A DNA stretch of 64,000 nt from Poriferisulfidus sp963668445. GTDB lineage: Bacteria > Pseudomonadota > Gammaproteobacteria > Poriferisulfidales > Poriferisulfidaceae. The stretch is taken from assembly GCA_963668445.1 (NCBI GenBank), contig OY764335.1, forward strand, positions 868,001-932,000, given 5' to 3'. Position numbers and translations under genes: made by a program. The notes under the pieces were generated by a model. The model was not told the DNA's origin. It saw only the letters and a list, made by a program, of their open reading frames with translations, and did no database searches. Positions 56,061 to 64,000 of the stretch are shown here, in pieces. Within the stretch, counting starts at the first letter, position 1. The number at the start of each line of letters is the position of its first letter.

Positions 56061-56842
56061 TGCGCCCGTGCAGGCCGCATCGGATCGGACGCATTCTGGC
56101 GGCGGCGTGCGGGCTTGCGCTCGCGGCAAACGCAGGAGCGGAAACCGTCCCGCCGGCATCCGGCCCGGAGCAGTTGGATGAGGTCCGCGCCGAGTTGGAA
56201 CGCTTGGAAGCGTCCGTGCAAGCGTTGCGGCGCGCATTGGAAGCCTACGCGCAAAATCAGGCAGAATTCGATGCGCCGCCGGTCTCGGCCGAGCGTACGG
56301 ATGCGCCGCCGCCAGAAGCCGACCTTGCGGTTCAGTCCGGCGCAGCCGAATCGGATGCCGAGCAGATGCTGGCGCTTGAAGAACCGGCGACCCAAGAACA
56401 GTCTGCCGAGCCGCCGCCGGCAGAGGGGGACGCCCTCCGGTTCGTGGTGCTTGATCCCCCCTTGGAAATGCTGCGCCAGGGCCGCGAAGCGTTTCACGAC
56501 CGCGAATTCTATGCGGCTGAGAAGAAGTTCCGTGAGTTTTTGGACCGCTACCCCAAACATGTTGAGGCGCTGTCGGTTCGCCATTGGCTTGGCGAGACCT
56601 TGTATGAACAGGGTGCTTACCAAGCCGCCATTCAGGAATTTGGCGCGGTGCTGGAGCATGGCAGCGGTCCTCGCCGTCTGGTCGCTCGTCTCAAAACCGG
56701 CTATGCGTGGTACGAATTGGGCGAATACGAGAAGGCCCAGGCCGCCTTGATGCAAGTGCAGGCCGAAGACCCGAACGGCAGTCTGGGCCGGCTTGCGCAG
56801 TTGCGTCTGGAGCGTCTGGAACGCCGAACCGGCTCCGAATAG
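56057..56842 (+). CDS. cpoB: Cell division coordinator CpoB (YbgF)
   Basis: CpoB links Tol-Pal with peptidoglycan synthesis at the septum. The 261 residues have a signal peptide (to about residue 29), a trimerising coiled coil (LDEVRAELERLEASVQALRRAL), an acidic Pro/Glu linker, and C-terminal TPR repeats (GREAFHDREFYAAEKKFREFL onward). The start overlaps pal by four bases. Confidence 0.92.
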   Translation: MMRPCRPHRIGRILAAACGLALAANAGAETVPPASGPEQLDEVRAELERLEASVQALRRALEAYAQNQAEFDAPPVSAERTDAPPPEADLAVQSGAAESDAEQMLALEEPATQEQSAEPPPAEGDALRFVVLDPPLEMLRQGREAFHDREFYAAEKKFREFLDRYPKHVEALSVRHWLGETLYEQGAYQAAIQEFGAVLEHGSGPRRLVARLKTGYAWYELGEYEKAQAALMQVQAEDPNGSLGRLAQLRLERLERRTGSE

Positions 56843-57498
56843 TGGTGCGTGCGGAAAACGGCGGCGTGCGATTGCGCGTCACGGAGATCTTCCATTCCAT
56901 TCAGGGCGAAGGGGCGGCGAGCGGCTGGCCCAGCGCCTTCGTGCGCCTCACCGGCTGCCCGCTGCGTTGCCAATATTGCGATACGGCCTATGCGTTTACG
57001 GAAGGCGCATGGCGGACGCTGCCGGATATTTTGCAGGCGGTGGCCACGCAGCCGACGCGGAATGTGTGCGTGACCGGCGGCGAACCGCTTGCGCAGCCGG
57101 ACTGCCATGCATTGCTGGAGGCTTTGTGCGATGCCGGATACGCGGTCACGCTCGAGACCGGCGGCGCCTTGCCGATTGCCGACGTGGATGCCCGGGTGCA
57201 GCGGGCGCTTGACATTAAGACGCCGGACAGCGGCGAAGTCGACCGCAACGATTGGCACAATCTGGATAGCTTGCAGGCCACGGATTTCGTAAAGTTCGTC
57301 ATCTGCTCGCGGGCCGATTACGTCTGGGCGCGGACATGCGTGCGTGAACGCGAATGGGCGTGCGACGTGTTCTTCTCGCCGGCATGGGGGCAGCTGGATG
57401 CCGGGCAGTTGGGCGAATGGATCGTGGCCGATGCCTTGCCGGTGCGCATGCAAGTGCAATTGCACAAGATTTTGTGGGGCGATGTCCGCGGACGCTAG
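56842..57498 (+). CDS. queE: 7-carboxy-7-deazaguanine synthase QueE
   Basis: QueE makes the 7-deazaguanine core of queuosine. The 218-residue frame starts at GTG 56842 overlapping the cpoB stop. It has FHSIQGEGAASGWPSAFVRL and the radical-SAM cysteines in TGCPLRCQYCDTAYAF (CX3CX2C), with CVTGGEPLAQ. It overlaps queC by 17 bases. Linking queE-queC behind tol-pal is common in gammaproteobacteria. Confidence 0.95.
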   Translation: MVRAENGGVRLRVTEIFHSIQGEGAASGWPSAFVRLTGCPLRCQYCDTAYAFTEGAWRTLPDILQAVATQPTRNVCVTGGEPLAQPDCHALLEALCDAGYAVTLETGGALPIADVDARVQRALDIKTPDSGEVDRNDWHNLDSLQATDFVKFVICSRADYVWARTCVREREWACDVFFSPAWGQLDAGQLGEWIVADALPVRMQVQLHKILWGDVRGR

Positions 57499-58168
57499 GC
57501 CGCTGGTGCTGCTGCTGTCCGGAGGCATGGACTCAGCCACGGCGCTGGGCTGGGCGCTGGCGCACGGCTGGCAGCCCGTCGCAATGAGTTTCCGGTACGG
57601 GCAGCGCCATGCGGCCGAAGTGCAGGCCGCACGCCGTTTGGCGCAGCAAGCCGGTTGCGAACACGTCGAAATGGAGCTGAATCTGGCGCAATTCGGGGCT
57701 TCGGCCTTGACGGATGCGGCGCTGGATGTTCCGGAAGGGCCGGATGCGGGAATTCCGGCCACGTACGTGCCGGCCCGCAATACGGTATTCCTGTCCGTCG
57801 CTCTGGCTCTGGCTGAGGCACGCGGCATCCATGACTTGTGCCTCGGCGTCAATGCGGTCGATTATTCGGGCTATCCGGATTGCCGCAAGGCCTTCATCGA
57901 CGCGTTCGAAGCCATGGCGAACTTGGCGACGCGCGATGGCGTGGAGGGCCGGCCGTTCCGCATCCATGCGCCGCTGATCGATTGGTCCAAGGCCGAAATC
58001 ATCCAAGCCGGGACGCAGTGGGGTGTGGATTACGCTCTGACCGTGTCCTGCTATCAGGCGGACGGCGAAGGACGCGCCTGCGGCCGCTGCGAAGCCTGCC
58101 GTCTGCGCCGCGAAGGCTTCGCGGAGGCGCAAATCCCCGACGCCACGCGCTATCAGCCCGCTCGCTAG
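57482..58168 (+). CDS. queC: 7-cyano-7-deazaguanine synthase QueC
   Basis: QueC converts carboxydeazaguanine to preQ0 with ATP and ammonia. The 228 residues have the PP-loop motif LLSGGMDSATALGWAL (residues about 10-25), RNTVFLSVALALAE, LGVNAVDYSGYPDCR, and the zinc-binding cysteines SCYQ and CGRCEACRLR at the end. Length is typical. Confidence 0.96.
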   Translation: MSADARPLVLLLSGGMDSATALGWALAHGWQPVAMSFRYGQRHAAEVQAARRLAQQAGCEHVEMELNLAQFGASALTDAALDVPEGPDAGIPATYVPARNTVFLSVALALAEARGIHDLCLGVNAVDYSGYPDCRKAFIDAFEAMANLATRDGVEGRPFRIHAPLIDWSKAEIIQAGTQWGVDYALTVSCYQADGEGRACGRCEACRLRREGFAEAQIPDATRYQPAR

Positions 58169-58189
58169 GGCGGGAAGCCGCCTGCCCGG

Positions 58190-58195
58190 TATAAT
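58190..58195 (+). promoter_or_regulatory. Promoter -10 element for apbC
   Basis: A perfect TATAAT lies 44 bases before the apbC ATG in the 71-base gap after queC. No clear -35 or TG extension. An AGGAGG ribosome site is at 58223-58228, 11 bases before ATG. Confidence 0.5.
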
Positions 58196-58239
58196 GGACA
58201 TGCGCATTTGGCGGGCATCGACAGGAGGAAACGCAGGCC

Positions 58240-59328
58240 ATGCCTCTGGATAGGGAACAGATTGAAAACGCACTCAAGGATGTCCAGGACCCTGCGGCCG
58301 GCGTCGATTTGATTGCGGCCCGAGCGCTCGGCGATATCGCCGTCGACGGCAATGCGGCAAGCATCTCCATTCGTCTGGGCTATCCGGCCAAGAGCATTTG
58401 CGAGGAACTGGCGCAGACAGTGAAAGGGCGCTTGGCACAGCTCGATGGGCAGGCGAGTTTCGAAGTGGACGTGGGTTGGGATATCCAGTCGCATTCCGTG
58501 CAGAAGAATCTCAAGCCGATGGAGAACATCAAGAATGTGTTGGCGGTTGCGTCCGGCAAGGGCGGCGTCGGCAAATCGACGACCGCCATCAATCTGGCGC
58601 TGGCGCTGTCGGCGGAAGGCGCCACCGTCGGCATGCTGGATGCCGACATCTACGGACCTAGCCAGCCGCGCATGTTGGGCATTTCGGGTCAACCGGATTC
58701 GCAGGACGGCAAAAGCCTGGAGCCGATGACGGCACACGGGTTGCAGGCCATGTCGATCGGCTTCCTGATCGACGAGGAAACGCCGATGATCTGGCGCGGT
58801 CCCATGGTGACGCAGGCATTGGAGCAGCTGCTCAACGATACGCGCTGGCGCGGCTTGGACTATCTGGTGGTGGATCTGCCGCCGGGCACCGGCGACGTGC
58901 AACTGACGCTGGCGCAGAAAATCCCGGTCAGCGGCGCTGTGATCGTCACGACCCCACAGGACATCGCCTTGCTGGATGCGCGCAAGGGGCTCAAGATGTT
59001 CCGCAAGGTGGAAGTGCCCGTGCTGGGCGTCGTGGAAAACATGAGCCTGCACATCTGCAGCGAATGCGGGCACGAAGAGCCGATTTTCGGTTCCGGCGGC
59101 GGCGAGAGTTTGGCGCAGGAGAACGATGTGGAGCTGCTGGGGCAGTTGCCGCTGGACCGGCGCATCCGCGAAGAAACCGACAGCGGCCAGCCGACTGTGG
59201 TCGCTGCGCCGGAAGACCGCATTAGCCAGATATACCGCGACATCGCCCGCCGTGCGGCCGCACGGCTCGCTCAGCAGGCCCGCGACTACAGCGCCAAGTT
59301 CCCGCGGATCGTCATCCAGAACGATTGA
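58240..59328 (+). CDS. apbC: Iron-sulfur cluster carrier ATPase ApbC/Mrp
   Basis: ApbC is a P-loop ATPase that carries 4Fe-4S clusters to target proteins such as the radical-SAM enzymes MiaB and QueE here. The 362 residues have an N-terminal DUF59/FeS-assembly domain (about 1-85), deviant Walker A ASGKGGVGKSTTAINLA (about 105-121), and the cluster-binding CXXC in HICSECGHEEPIFGSGGG. Length is typical. Confidence 0.95.
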   Translation: MPLDREQIENALKDVQDPAAGVDLIAARALGDIAVDGNAASISIRLGYPAKSICEELAQTVKGRLAQLDGQASFEVDVGWDIQSHSVQKNLKPMENIKNVLAVASGKGGVGKSTTAINLALALSAEGATVGMLDADIYGPSQPRMLGISGQPDSQDGKSLEPMTAHGLQAMSIGFLIDEETPMIWRGPMVTQALEQLLNDTRWRGLDYLVVDLPPGTGDVQLTLAQKIPVSGAVIVTTPQDIALLDARKGLKMFRKVEVPVLGVVENMSLHICSECGHEEPIFGSGGGESLAQENDVELLGQLPLDRRIREETDSGQPTVVAAPEDRISQIYRDIARRAAARLAQQARDYSAKFPRIVIQND

Positions 59329-59895
59329 ATGGGCGTCAAGTCGGATCAGTGGATTCGGCGCATGGCCGAAGAGCAGCGCCTGATCGAACCGTTCGAGCCG
59401 CGCCAAATCAGCGAGTCGGAAGATCGGCGCGTCATCTCCTACGGCACCTCCAGCTACGGCTACGACATCCGCTGCTCGACGCATTTCAAGATTTTCACGA
59501 ACATCAATTCGGCCATCGTCGATCCGAAGCAGTTCGCGGAGGACAGCTTCATCGACTACGAAGGCGACGTGTGCATCATTCCGCCGAACTCGTTCGTGCT
59601 GGCCAGCACCGTCGAATACCTGCGCCTGCCGCGGTCCGTGCTGGCCGTCTGCCTCGGCAAATCCACCTACGCCCGTTGCGGCATCATCGTCAATGTCACG
59701 CCGCTGGAGCCGGAATGGGAAGGCCATGTGACGCTGGAGTTTTCCAATACGACACCGTTGCCCGCCAAGGTCTATGCGAACGAGGGCGTGGCGCAGTTGG
59801 TGTTCTTCGAGGCGGATCAATTGTGCGAGGTCTCGTATGCGGACCGCAAGGGGAAGTATCAGAAGCAGCAGGGCGTGACGTTGCCGCGCGCCTGA
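59329..59895 (+). CDS. dcd: dCTP deaminase
   Basis: Dcd deaminates dCTP to dUTP for dTTP synthesis. The 188 residues have VISYGTSSYGYDIRCSTHFK and KSTYARCGIIVNVTPLEPEWEGHVTLE, containing the active-site Glu and Arg/Ser residues. It abuts apbC with no gap. Confidence 0.96.
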   Translation: MGVKSDQWIRRMAEEQRLIEPFEPRQISESEDRRVISYGTSSYGYDIRCSTHFKIFTNINSAIVDPKQFAEDSFIDYEGDVCIIPPNSFVLASTVEYLRLPRSVLAVCLGKSTYARCGIIVNVTPLEPEWEGHVTLEFSNTTPLPAKVYANEGVAQLVFFEADQLCEVSYADRKGKYQKQQGVTLPRA

Positions 59896-59921
59896 GGCAG
59901 AAAGGCGCGAGGAATACGGCG

Positions 59922-60173
59922 ATGTCCAAATTGCGCATCTTGCGCCGCATCGTGGCGCTGGTGGTCGGCGGCATCATCCTGCTGGTCGGCGTGGTCATGT
60001 TCTTTACGCCAGGACCTGCGATTCTAGTCATTCCGGCCGGGTTGGCGATTCTGGCGACCGAATTCGCATGGGCCCGAAAGGTGCTGGCGTACTTTCGCGA
60101 AAGGGTAGCCCACGCCACGCAGCGCAACGACGGCTGGTGGAGTCGCCTGGCCCGGAAGTTTTCCAGAAAATAG
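59922..60173 (+). CDS. Small inner-membrane protein, PGPGW family
   Basis: An 83-residue protein with two hydrophobic helices (about 8-30 and 30-52) around a FFTPGP turn, followed by a basic helix ATEFAWARKVL and a C-terminal basic tail. The arrangement matches the PGPGW putative transmembrane family (here PGPAI). Function unknown. It follows dcd by 26 bases with a GCGAGGA ribosome site. Confidence 0.85.
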   Translation: MSKLRILRRIVALVVGGIILLVGVVMFFTPGPAILVIPAGLAILATEFAWARKVLAYFRERVAHATQRNDGWWSRLARKFSRK

Positions 60174-60227
60174 TGCGGATTGAAGGGCGGAGATGCAGTA
60201 ATCCGGCTGCCGCCGTACGGCAAATTG

Positions 60228-60233
60228 TAGAAT
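60228..60233 (+). promoter_or_regulatory. Possible -10 element of eno
   Basis: TAGAAT sits 78 bases before the eno start in a 138-base intergenic gap; the -35 region is GC-rich and weak. The gap otherwise holds nothing recognisable. Confidence 0.35.
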
Positions 60234-60311
60234 GGGTGCCTAGGTGCGCTTGCTTCGCGGCCCCCGACGACTTCCTGCCGAATCCGAAACACGACTTGAG
60301 ACGCTAATCCG

Positions 60312-61604
60312 ATGTCCGAAATCATCGCCGTCCACGCTCGCGAAATCATCGATTCGCGCGGCCACCCCACGGTGGAAGCGGAGGTCCGCTTGGCGACTGG
60401 CGTTTCGGGCCGTGCGGGCGTGCCGTCGGGTGCTTCGACTGGCACCCGCGAAGCGCTGGAACTGCGGGACGGCGAGGCGGACCGCTACGGCGGCAAGGGC
60501 GTGCGGCAAGCGGTCGCCTATGTCAAGGGAGAGATCCAGAAGGCGTTGCATGGCATGGACGCGGACGACCAGCGCGAGGTGGATGCCCGCATAATCGAAC
60601 TGGACGGCACGCCGAACAAGGCGCGGTTTGGCGCGAATGCGATTCTGGCAGTTTCCCTGGCTTGCGCGCACGCGGCCGCACGCGATCGCGCGGAGCCGCT
60701 CTACCGATTGTTGGGCGGACCCGGCCCGCACCGCTTGCCGGTGCCCATGATGAATGTGATCAATGGCGGTTCCCATGCCGACAATAGCGTCGACATGCAG
60801 GAATTCATGGTGCTGCCGGTCAGGGCTCCGGACATGCAGGAAGCCGTGCGCTGGGGTTCGGAAATCTTTCATCAATTGGCGAAGGACTTGCGCCGGCTTG
60901 AACTCAGCACCGCCGTCGGAGACGAAGGCGGCTTTGCGCCTAACCTGAAAAGCAACGAGCAGGCCGTCGAAGTCGTGCTGAATGCGATCGAACATGCCGG
61001 CTTTGAGCCAGGCCAAGACGTGTATCTGGGCCTGGACGTGGCTAGTTCCGAATTCTATCGGGATGGGCGCTACCATCTCGATTCCGAAGGCCGGAGCTTC
61101 AGTTCTGAGGAATTCGTCGCCTTGCTCGCGGATTGGGCCGACCGGTACCCGATCTTGTCCATCGAGGATGGCATGGCGGAGAACGACTGGGATGGCTGGG
61201 AACTTTTGACGCGGCAATTGTCGGACGAGGTGCAGCTCGTGGGCGACGACATCTTCGTGACCAACACCGAAATCTTCCGCGACGGGATCGAACGCGGCAT
61301 CGCCAACGCGATCCTGATCAAGCTCAACCAAATCGGTACCGTTTCCGAAACCTTGGACGCGATTCGCATGGGTCATGACGCCGGCTACCGGGCCGTGATT
61401 TCCCATCGCTCCGGGGAAACCGAAGACACGTCGATTGCCGACTTGGCCGTGGCCACCAGCGCCGGGCAGATCAAGACCGGCTCCATGTCGCGGTCGGACC
61501 GCGTCGCCAAATACAATCAGTTGCTGCGCATCGCCGAAGAATTGGGCGAGCAGGGAGTCTACGAAGGAGCGCGGGCGTTTGCAGTACTGAGTTCGGAGCA
61601 CTGA
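60312..61604 (+). CDS. eno: Enolase
   Basis: Enolase interconverts 2-phosphoglycerate and phosphoenolpyruvate and associates with RNase E in the E. coli degradosome. The 430 residues have AREIIDSRGHPTVEAEVRL, GGSHADNSVDMQEFM, SIEDGMAENDWDGW and the catalytic SHRSGETEDTSIADLAVA. Length is typical. ftsB and ispD-ispF follow, the gammaproteobacterial order (pyrG-eno-ftsB). Confidence 0.98.
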   Translation: MSEIIAVHAREIIDSRGHPTVEAEVRLATGVSGRAGVPSGASTGTREALELRDGEADRYGGKGVRQAVAYVKGEIQKALHGMDADDQREVDARIIELDGTPNKARFGANAILAVSLACAHAAARDRAEPLYRLLGGPGPHRLPVPMMNVINGGSHADNSVDMQEFMVLPVRAPDMQEAVRWGSEIFHQLAKDLRRLELSTAVGDEGGFAPNLKSNEQAVEVVLNAIEHAGFEPGQDVYLGLDVASSEFYRDGRYHLDSEGRSFSSEEFVALLADWADRYPILSIEDGMAENDWDGWELLTRQLSDEVQLVGDDIFVTNTEIFRDGIERGIANAILIKLNQIGTVSETLDAIRMGHDAGYRAVISHRSGETEDTSIADLAVATSAGQIKTGSMSRSDRVAKYNQLLRIAEELGEQGVYEGARAFAVLSSEH

Positions 61605-61623
61605 CGGCCCGGGCGGCCCCGCC

Positions 61624-61935
61624 ATGCGCATACTGCTGTGGGGCATGGGCGGGCTGCTGGCGGCGCTGCTGTACCTGCTGGTGCTTGGCGAAGGCGGCTT
61701 ATGGGACTTGCGGGAACAGGTTCGCGAGCATCAGCGTTTGAAACTGGAAAATGAGAAGCTGGCCGAACGCAATCGGATACTGGCGGCCGAACTCGATAAT
61801 TTGCGGGCCGGCGCGGCAGGCGTTGAAGGCATTTCACGCGAGGAATTGGGCATGATTCGCGAAGGCGAAGAGTTCTACCAGTTCACCGGGCCCGAATTGA
61901 ACGGCAAGGCGGCGGCGCCTTTGGAACAGCCATGA
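61624..61935 (+). CDS. ftsB: Cell division protein FtsB
   Basis: FtsB forms the FtsQLB complex that licenses septal peptidoglycan synthesis. The 103 residues have an N-terminal transmembrane helix (about 3-22), a coiled coil (LREQVREHQRLKLENEKLAERN) and the conserved GVEGISREELGMIREGEEFYQ end. It follows eno by 19 bases. Confidence 0.94.
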   Translation: MRILLWGMGGLLAALLYLLVLGEGGLWDLREQVREHQRLKLENEKLAERNRILAAELDNLRAGAAGVEGISREELGMIREGEEFYQFTGPELNGKAAAPLEQP

Positions 61936-61981
61936 GCATGCCGCCATGCCCGATGCTTCTTGCCGGTGCTGGAACGGGCCG

Positions 61982-62680
61982 ATGATCCATGCGCTGGTTG
62001 CTGGCGGCGGGGATGGCGAACGCTTCGGCGGTCCCAAGTGGCGCGTGCCGCTGGCCGGGCGGCGCGTGTTGGACTACGCCTTGCGGCCGCTGGCTATGTG
62101 CCATCCGGAAATCCAGAGCATCACGCTGCTGCTGCCGGAACGGGAACTTGGAAACGAGCCGCCGCCTTGGCTGGCGGGCATGGATTTTCAGGAACTGGCT
62201 GGCGGGCCGAGCCGGGCGGAGTCGGTGATGCGCGGTCTGGAAGCCTTGCGCGGGCAGACCGATGCGGCGGCGTGGGTTCTGGTCCATGATGTGGCGCGCC
62301 CTTGCGTCTGGCAGGCCGACATGGCGCGGCTGCTGCGCGCCCGCAACGCGGGCGGCGGTTTGCTGGCCGTCCCAGTGACGGACAGCGTGAAATGCGGCGA
62401 GGGCGGGAGCGTGGCCCGTAGCATCGACCGCCGCGGCTTGTGGCGGGCACAGACCCCGCAGCTGTTCCGGCTGGCGGATTTGCATCAGGCCATGCTGCAA
62501 GCCCTGCAGGACAAGATCGAGGTGACGGACGAATCGAGCGCGATGGAACACTGCGGGCATCGGCCACAACTTGTGCAAGGCAGCGAAGATAATATTAAAC
62601 TGACTTGGCCGGAGGACTTGCCTCGGGCCGAACGAATTCTTCAGGATGACCCGGATCATGCGTATTGGACACGGCTATGA
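61982..62680 (+). CDS. ispD: 2-C-methyl-D-erythritol 4-phosphate cytidylyltransferase
   Basis: IspD makes CDP-methylerythritol in non-mevalonate isoprenoid synthesis. The 232-residue frame starts MIHALVAGGGDGERFGG, with the catalytic Lys in GGPKWRVPLAG (family PKQY), VHDVARPC, DRRGLWRAQTPQ (Arg) and DNIKLTWPED (Lys). The glycine-rich loop is shorter and the residue after PK is Trp instead of Gln. It overlaps ispF by 23 bases. Confidence 0.92.
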   Translation: MIHALVAGGGDGERFGGPKWRVPLAGRRVLDYALRPLAMCHPEIQSITLLLPERELGNEPPPWLAGMDFQELAGGPSRAESVMRGLEALRGQTDAAAWVLVHDVARPCVWQADMARLLRARNAGGGLLAVPVTDSVKCGEGGSVARSIDRRGLWRAQTPQLFRLADLHQAMLQALQDKIEVTDESSAMEHCGHRPQLVQGSEDNIKLTWPEDLPRAERILQDDPDHAYWTRL

Positions 62681-63134
62681 CGTTCATGCGTTCACCGCCG
62701 GCGACGGCGTGTGGCTCGGCGGCGTGCGCATCGGGCATACGCACGGTGTGGCCGCACATTCCGATGGCGATGTGGTGCTGCATGCTCTGATTGATGCCTT
62801 GCTGGGTGCGGCCGGGCTTGGCGACATTGGCGGCTGGTTCCCGGATAGCGACGCCCGCTACCGCGACGCCGCCAGCGCGGACATGCTGCAGGAAGTGCTC
62901 GAAAAACTGCAGGCGCAAGATTTGGCGGTCTGTAACGTGGATGTCACCCTGATTGCCCAAGCACCCAAACTCGCTCCGCATCGTGCCGCCATTCTGCAGC
63001 GGTTGGCGGAATTGCTGGGCCTGGATGCCAGCCGGATCAATGTCAAGGCCACCACTCATGAAGGGCTCGGCGCCTTGGGACGCGGCGAGGGCATAGCCGC
63101 GCATGCCGTCGTTCTGTTGGAGGAACCCGACTAG
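62658..63134 (+). CDS. ispF: 2-C-methyl-D-erythritol 2,4-cyclodiphosphate synthase
   Basis: IspF cyclises CDP-ME2P. The 158 residues start MRIGHGYDVHAFTAGDG with zinc-ligand Asp and His (DVH), AHSDGDVVLHALIDALLGAAGLGDIGGWFPDSD, and the end segment KATTHEGLGALGRGEGIAAHAV. ATG at 62658 is the canonical start; an in-frame ATG at 62646 would add four residues. Confidence 0.96.
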   Translation: MRIGHGYDVHAFTAGDGVWLGGVRIGHTHGVAAHSDGDVVLHALIDALLGAAGLGDIGGWFPDSDARYRDAASADMLQEVLEKLQAQDLAVCNVDVTLIAQAPKLAPHRAAILQRLAELLGLDASRINVKATTHEGLGALGRGEGIAAHAVVLLEEPD

Positions 63135-63136
63135 CC

Positions 63137-64000
63137 GTGCCGGCCTCGGAATTCGATGCCGCGGCCTGCTTCGGTCCGGAGGGCCGCTTGGCCGAACAGG
63201 TCGCGGACTACCATCCTCGGCAGGAGCAGCGCGCAATGGCGGAGGCCGTTTGGGAGGCTCTGGAGCAGGAGCATACGCTGGCGGTTGAAGCGGGCACTGG
63301 CGTCGGAAAGACGCTGGCCTACCTGATGCCTGTGCTTGCCTCCGGGCGTAAGACTCTGATCGCCACTGCCACGCGTCATCTCCAGGACCAGCTGTTCCAG
63401 AAAGACCTGCCGGATGCGTGCGCGGCCAGCGGGCAGGAAGTTCAGGCGTGCGTCCTCAAAGGCCGAGCCAACTACCTGTGCTTGCATCGCTATCGGACGT
63501 ACGCCCGCGACGATTTCTTCGGCAAATCCGGGCATGCCCAAGCCTTGCATGCTTGGACCGGGCATACCGAGACCGGCGATCTGGCCGAATTGGATTTCCC
63601 CGAAAACGATGCCTTGGTGCCGGCCATCACCTCGACGGCCGAGAATTGCTTGGGCAAGGATTGCGGCGATCTTAAGGAATGCTTTGTGATGCGGGCGCGC
63701 GAACGGGCGCGCAGCGCCGTCATTGTCGTCGCCAACCACCACCTGTTCGCAGCCGACTTGGTGATGCGCGAAGACTCGCTCGGCGAATGCCTGCCAACCT
63801 TTGAGGCGCTGGTGTTCGACGAAGCGCATAAGTTGCGGCAAGCGCTGGAACAAAGCTGGAGCCGTCGGATCAGCACGGCGAAGGTTGCGCAATTCTGCAA
63901 CGATGTGGAGAAGTTCGCCAAGTCGGAAGCGAAGGTGGACACTCGCGTGCTTGCCGTGCATGTGCGCAGCGTGCGCCAAGCGCTCAAGCAGGTGATCGAG
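63137..64000 (+). CDS. yoaA: DinG/YoaA-type ATP-dependent helicase (partial)
   Basis: The frame is open from GTG 63137 to the right edge (288 codons). It has Walker A VEAGTGVGKTLAYLMP (about residues 50-65), cysteines at NYLC, ENCLGKDC and KECF that suit the XPD-like 4Fe-4S domain, and the DEAH box VFDEAHKL. These match YoaA/DinG superfamily-2 5'-3' helicases of DNA repair. The C-terminal motor domain lies outside the window, so YoaA versus DinG is not certain. Confidence 0.9.
   Translation, partial: MPASEFDAAACFGPEGRLAEQVADYHPRQEQRAMAEAVWEALEQEHTLAVEAGTGVGKTLAYLMPVLASGRKTLIATATRHLQDQLFQKDLPDACAASGQEVQACVLKGRANYLCLHRYRTYARDDFFGKSGHAQALHAWTGHTETGDLAELDFPENDALVPAITSTAENCLGKDCGDLKECFVMRARERARSAVIVVANHHLFAADLVMREDSLGECLPTFEALVFDEAHKLRQALEQSWSRRISTAKVAQFCNDVEKFAKSEAKVDTRVLAVHVRSVRQALKQVIE

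Overview
This window comes from the chromosome of a gammaproteobacterium with a GC-rich genome (roughly 60% or more G+C by eye). The evidence is the gene orders: str/S10/spc/alpha ribosomal operons, miaB-phoH-ybeY-ybeX-lnt, nadD-rsfS-maf-yhdP, divergent rne/rluC, aspS-nudB-yebC-ruvCAB-ybgC-tolQRAB-pal-cpoB-queE-queC and eno-ftsB-ispD-ispF. A three-gene cluster at 25795-28537 encodes MfnB, a DUF447-type protein and a dihydropteroate-synthase-like protein. These families belong to methanofuran/tetrahydromethanopterin cofactor synthesis, so a methylotroph or methanotroph (for example a Methylococcales-like lineage) is the most likely source. That assignment is inference; no methane or methanol oxidation gene lies in the window.

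Layout. 1-14854: end of fusA, tuf, then the S10, spc and alpha ribosomal operons in canonical order up to rpoA and rplQ, all on the plus strand with very short gaps or overlaps. 14909-20425: uvrA (minus), an MFS transporter, a possible 32-codon leader ORF and two tandem ssb genes. 20450-25526: miaB, phoH-like ybeZ, ybeY, ybeX/corC and lnt (tRNA modification, RNA maturation, envelope lipoprotein maturation). 25527-29126: the C1-cofactor cluster on the minus strand, between two gene-poor stretches that carry what looks like transposase debris. 29127-33221: an RND efflux pump and its adaptor (minus). 33434-40666: recJ, nadD, rsfS, maf and a giant AsmA-like yhdP. 40676-43912: rne (minus) and divergent rluC. 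43988-48932: tRNA-Arg(ACG), a small unknown gene, serS, a MOSC protein, an FmdB-type zinc ribbon, aspS and nudB. 48959-58168: a densely overlapping block of yebC, ruvCAB, ybgC, tolQRAB-pal-cpoB and queE-queC. 58240-64000: apbC/mrp, dcd, a small membrane protein, eno, ftsB, ispD, ispF and the start of a DinG/YoaA-type helicase that runs off the end.

Most genes are compact housekeeping genes with ATGA, GTGA or TGATG junctions, so translation is coupled along long transcripts. The unusual points are: the MfnB/DUF447/DHPS-like cluster and its flanks; long basic N-terminal extensions on ribosomal proteins S10 and L23; a tuf gene whose codon choice differs sharply from its neighbours; a tandem ssb pair with different tails and a possible leader peptide; an RND pump lacking two usual proton-relay residues; absence of RNase G from its usual slot between maf and yhdP; and an AspRS with the residues typical of non-discriminating enzymes. 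I found no CRISPR array, prophage, intact insertion sequence or rRNA.
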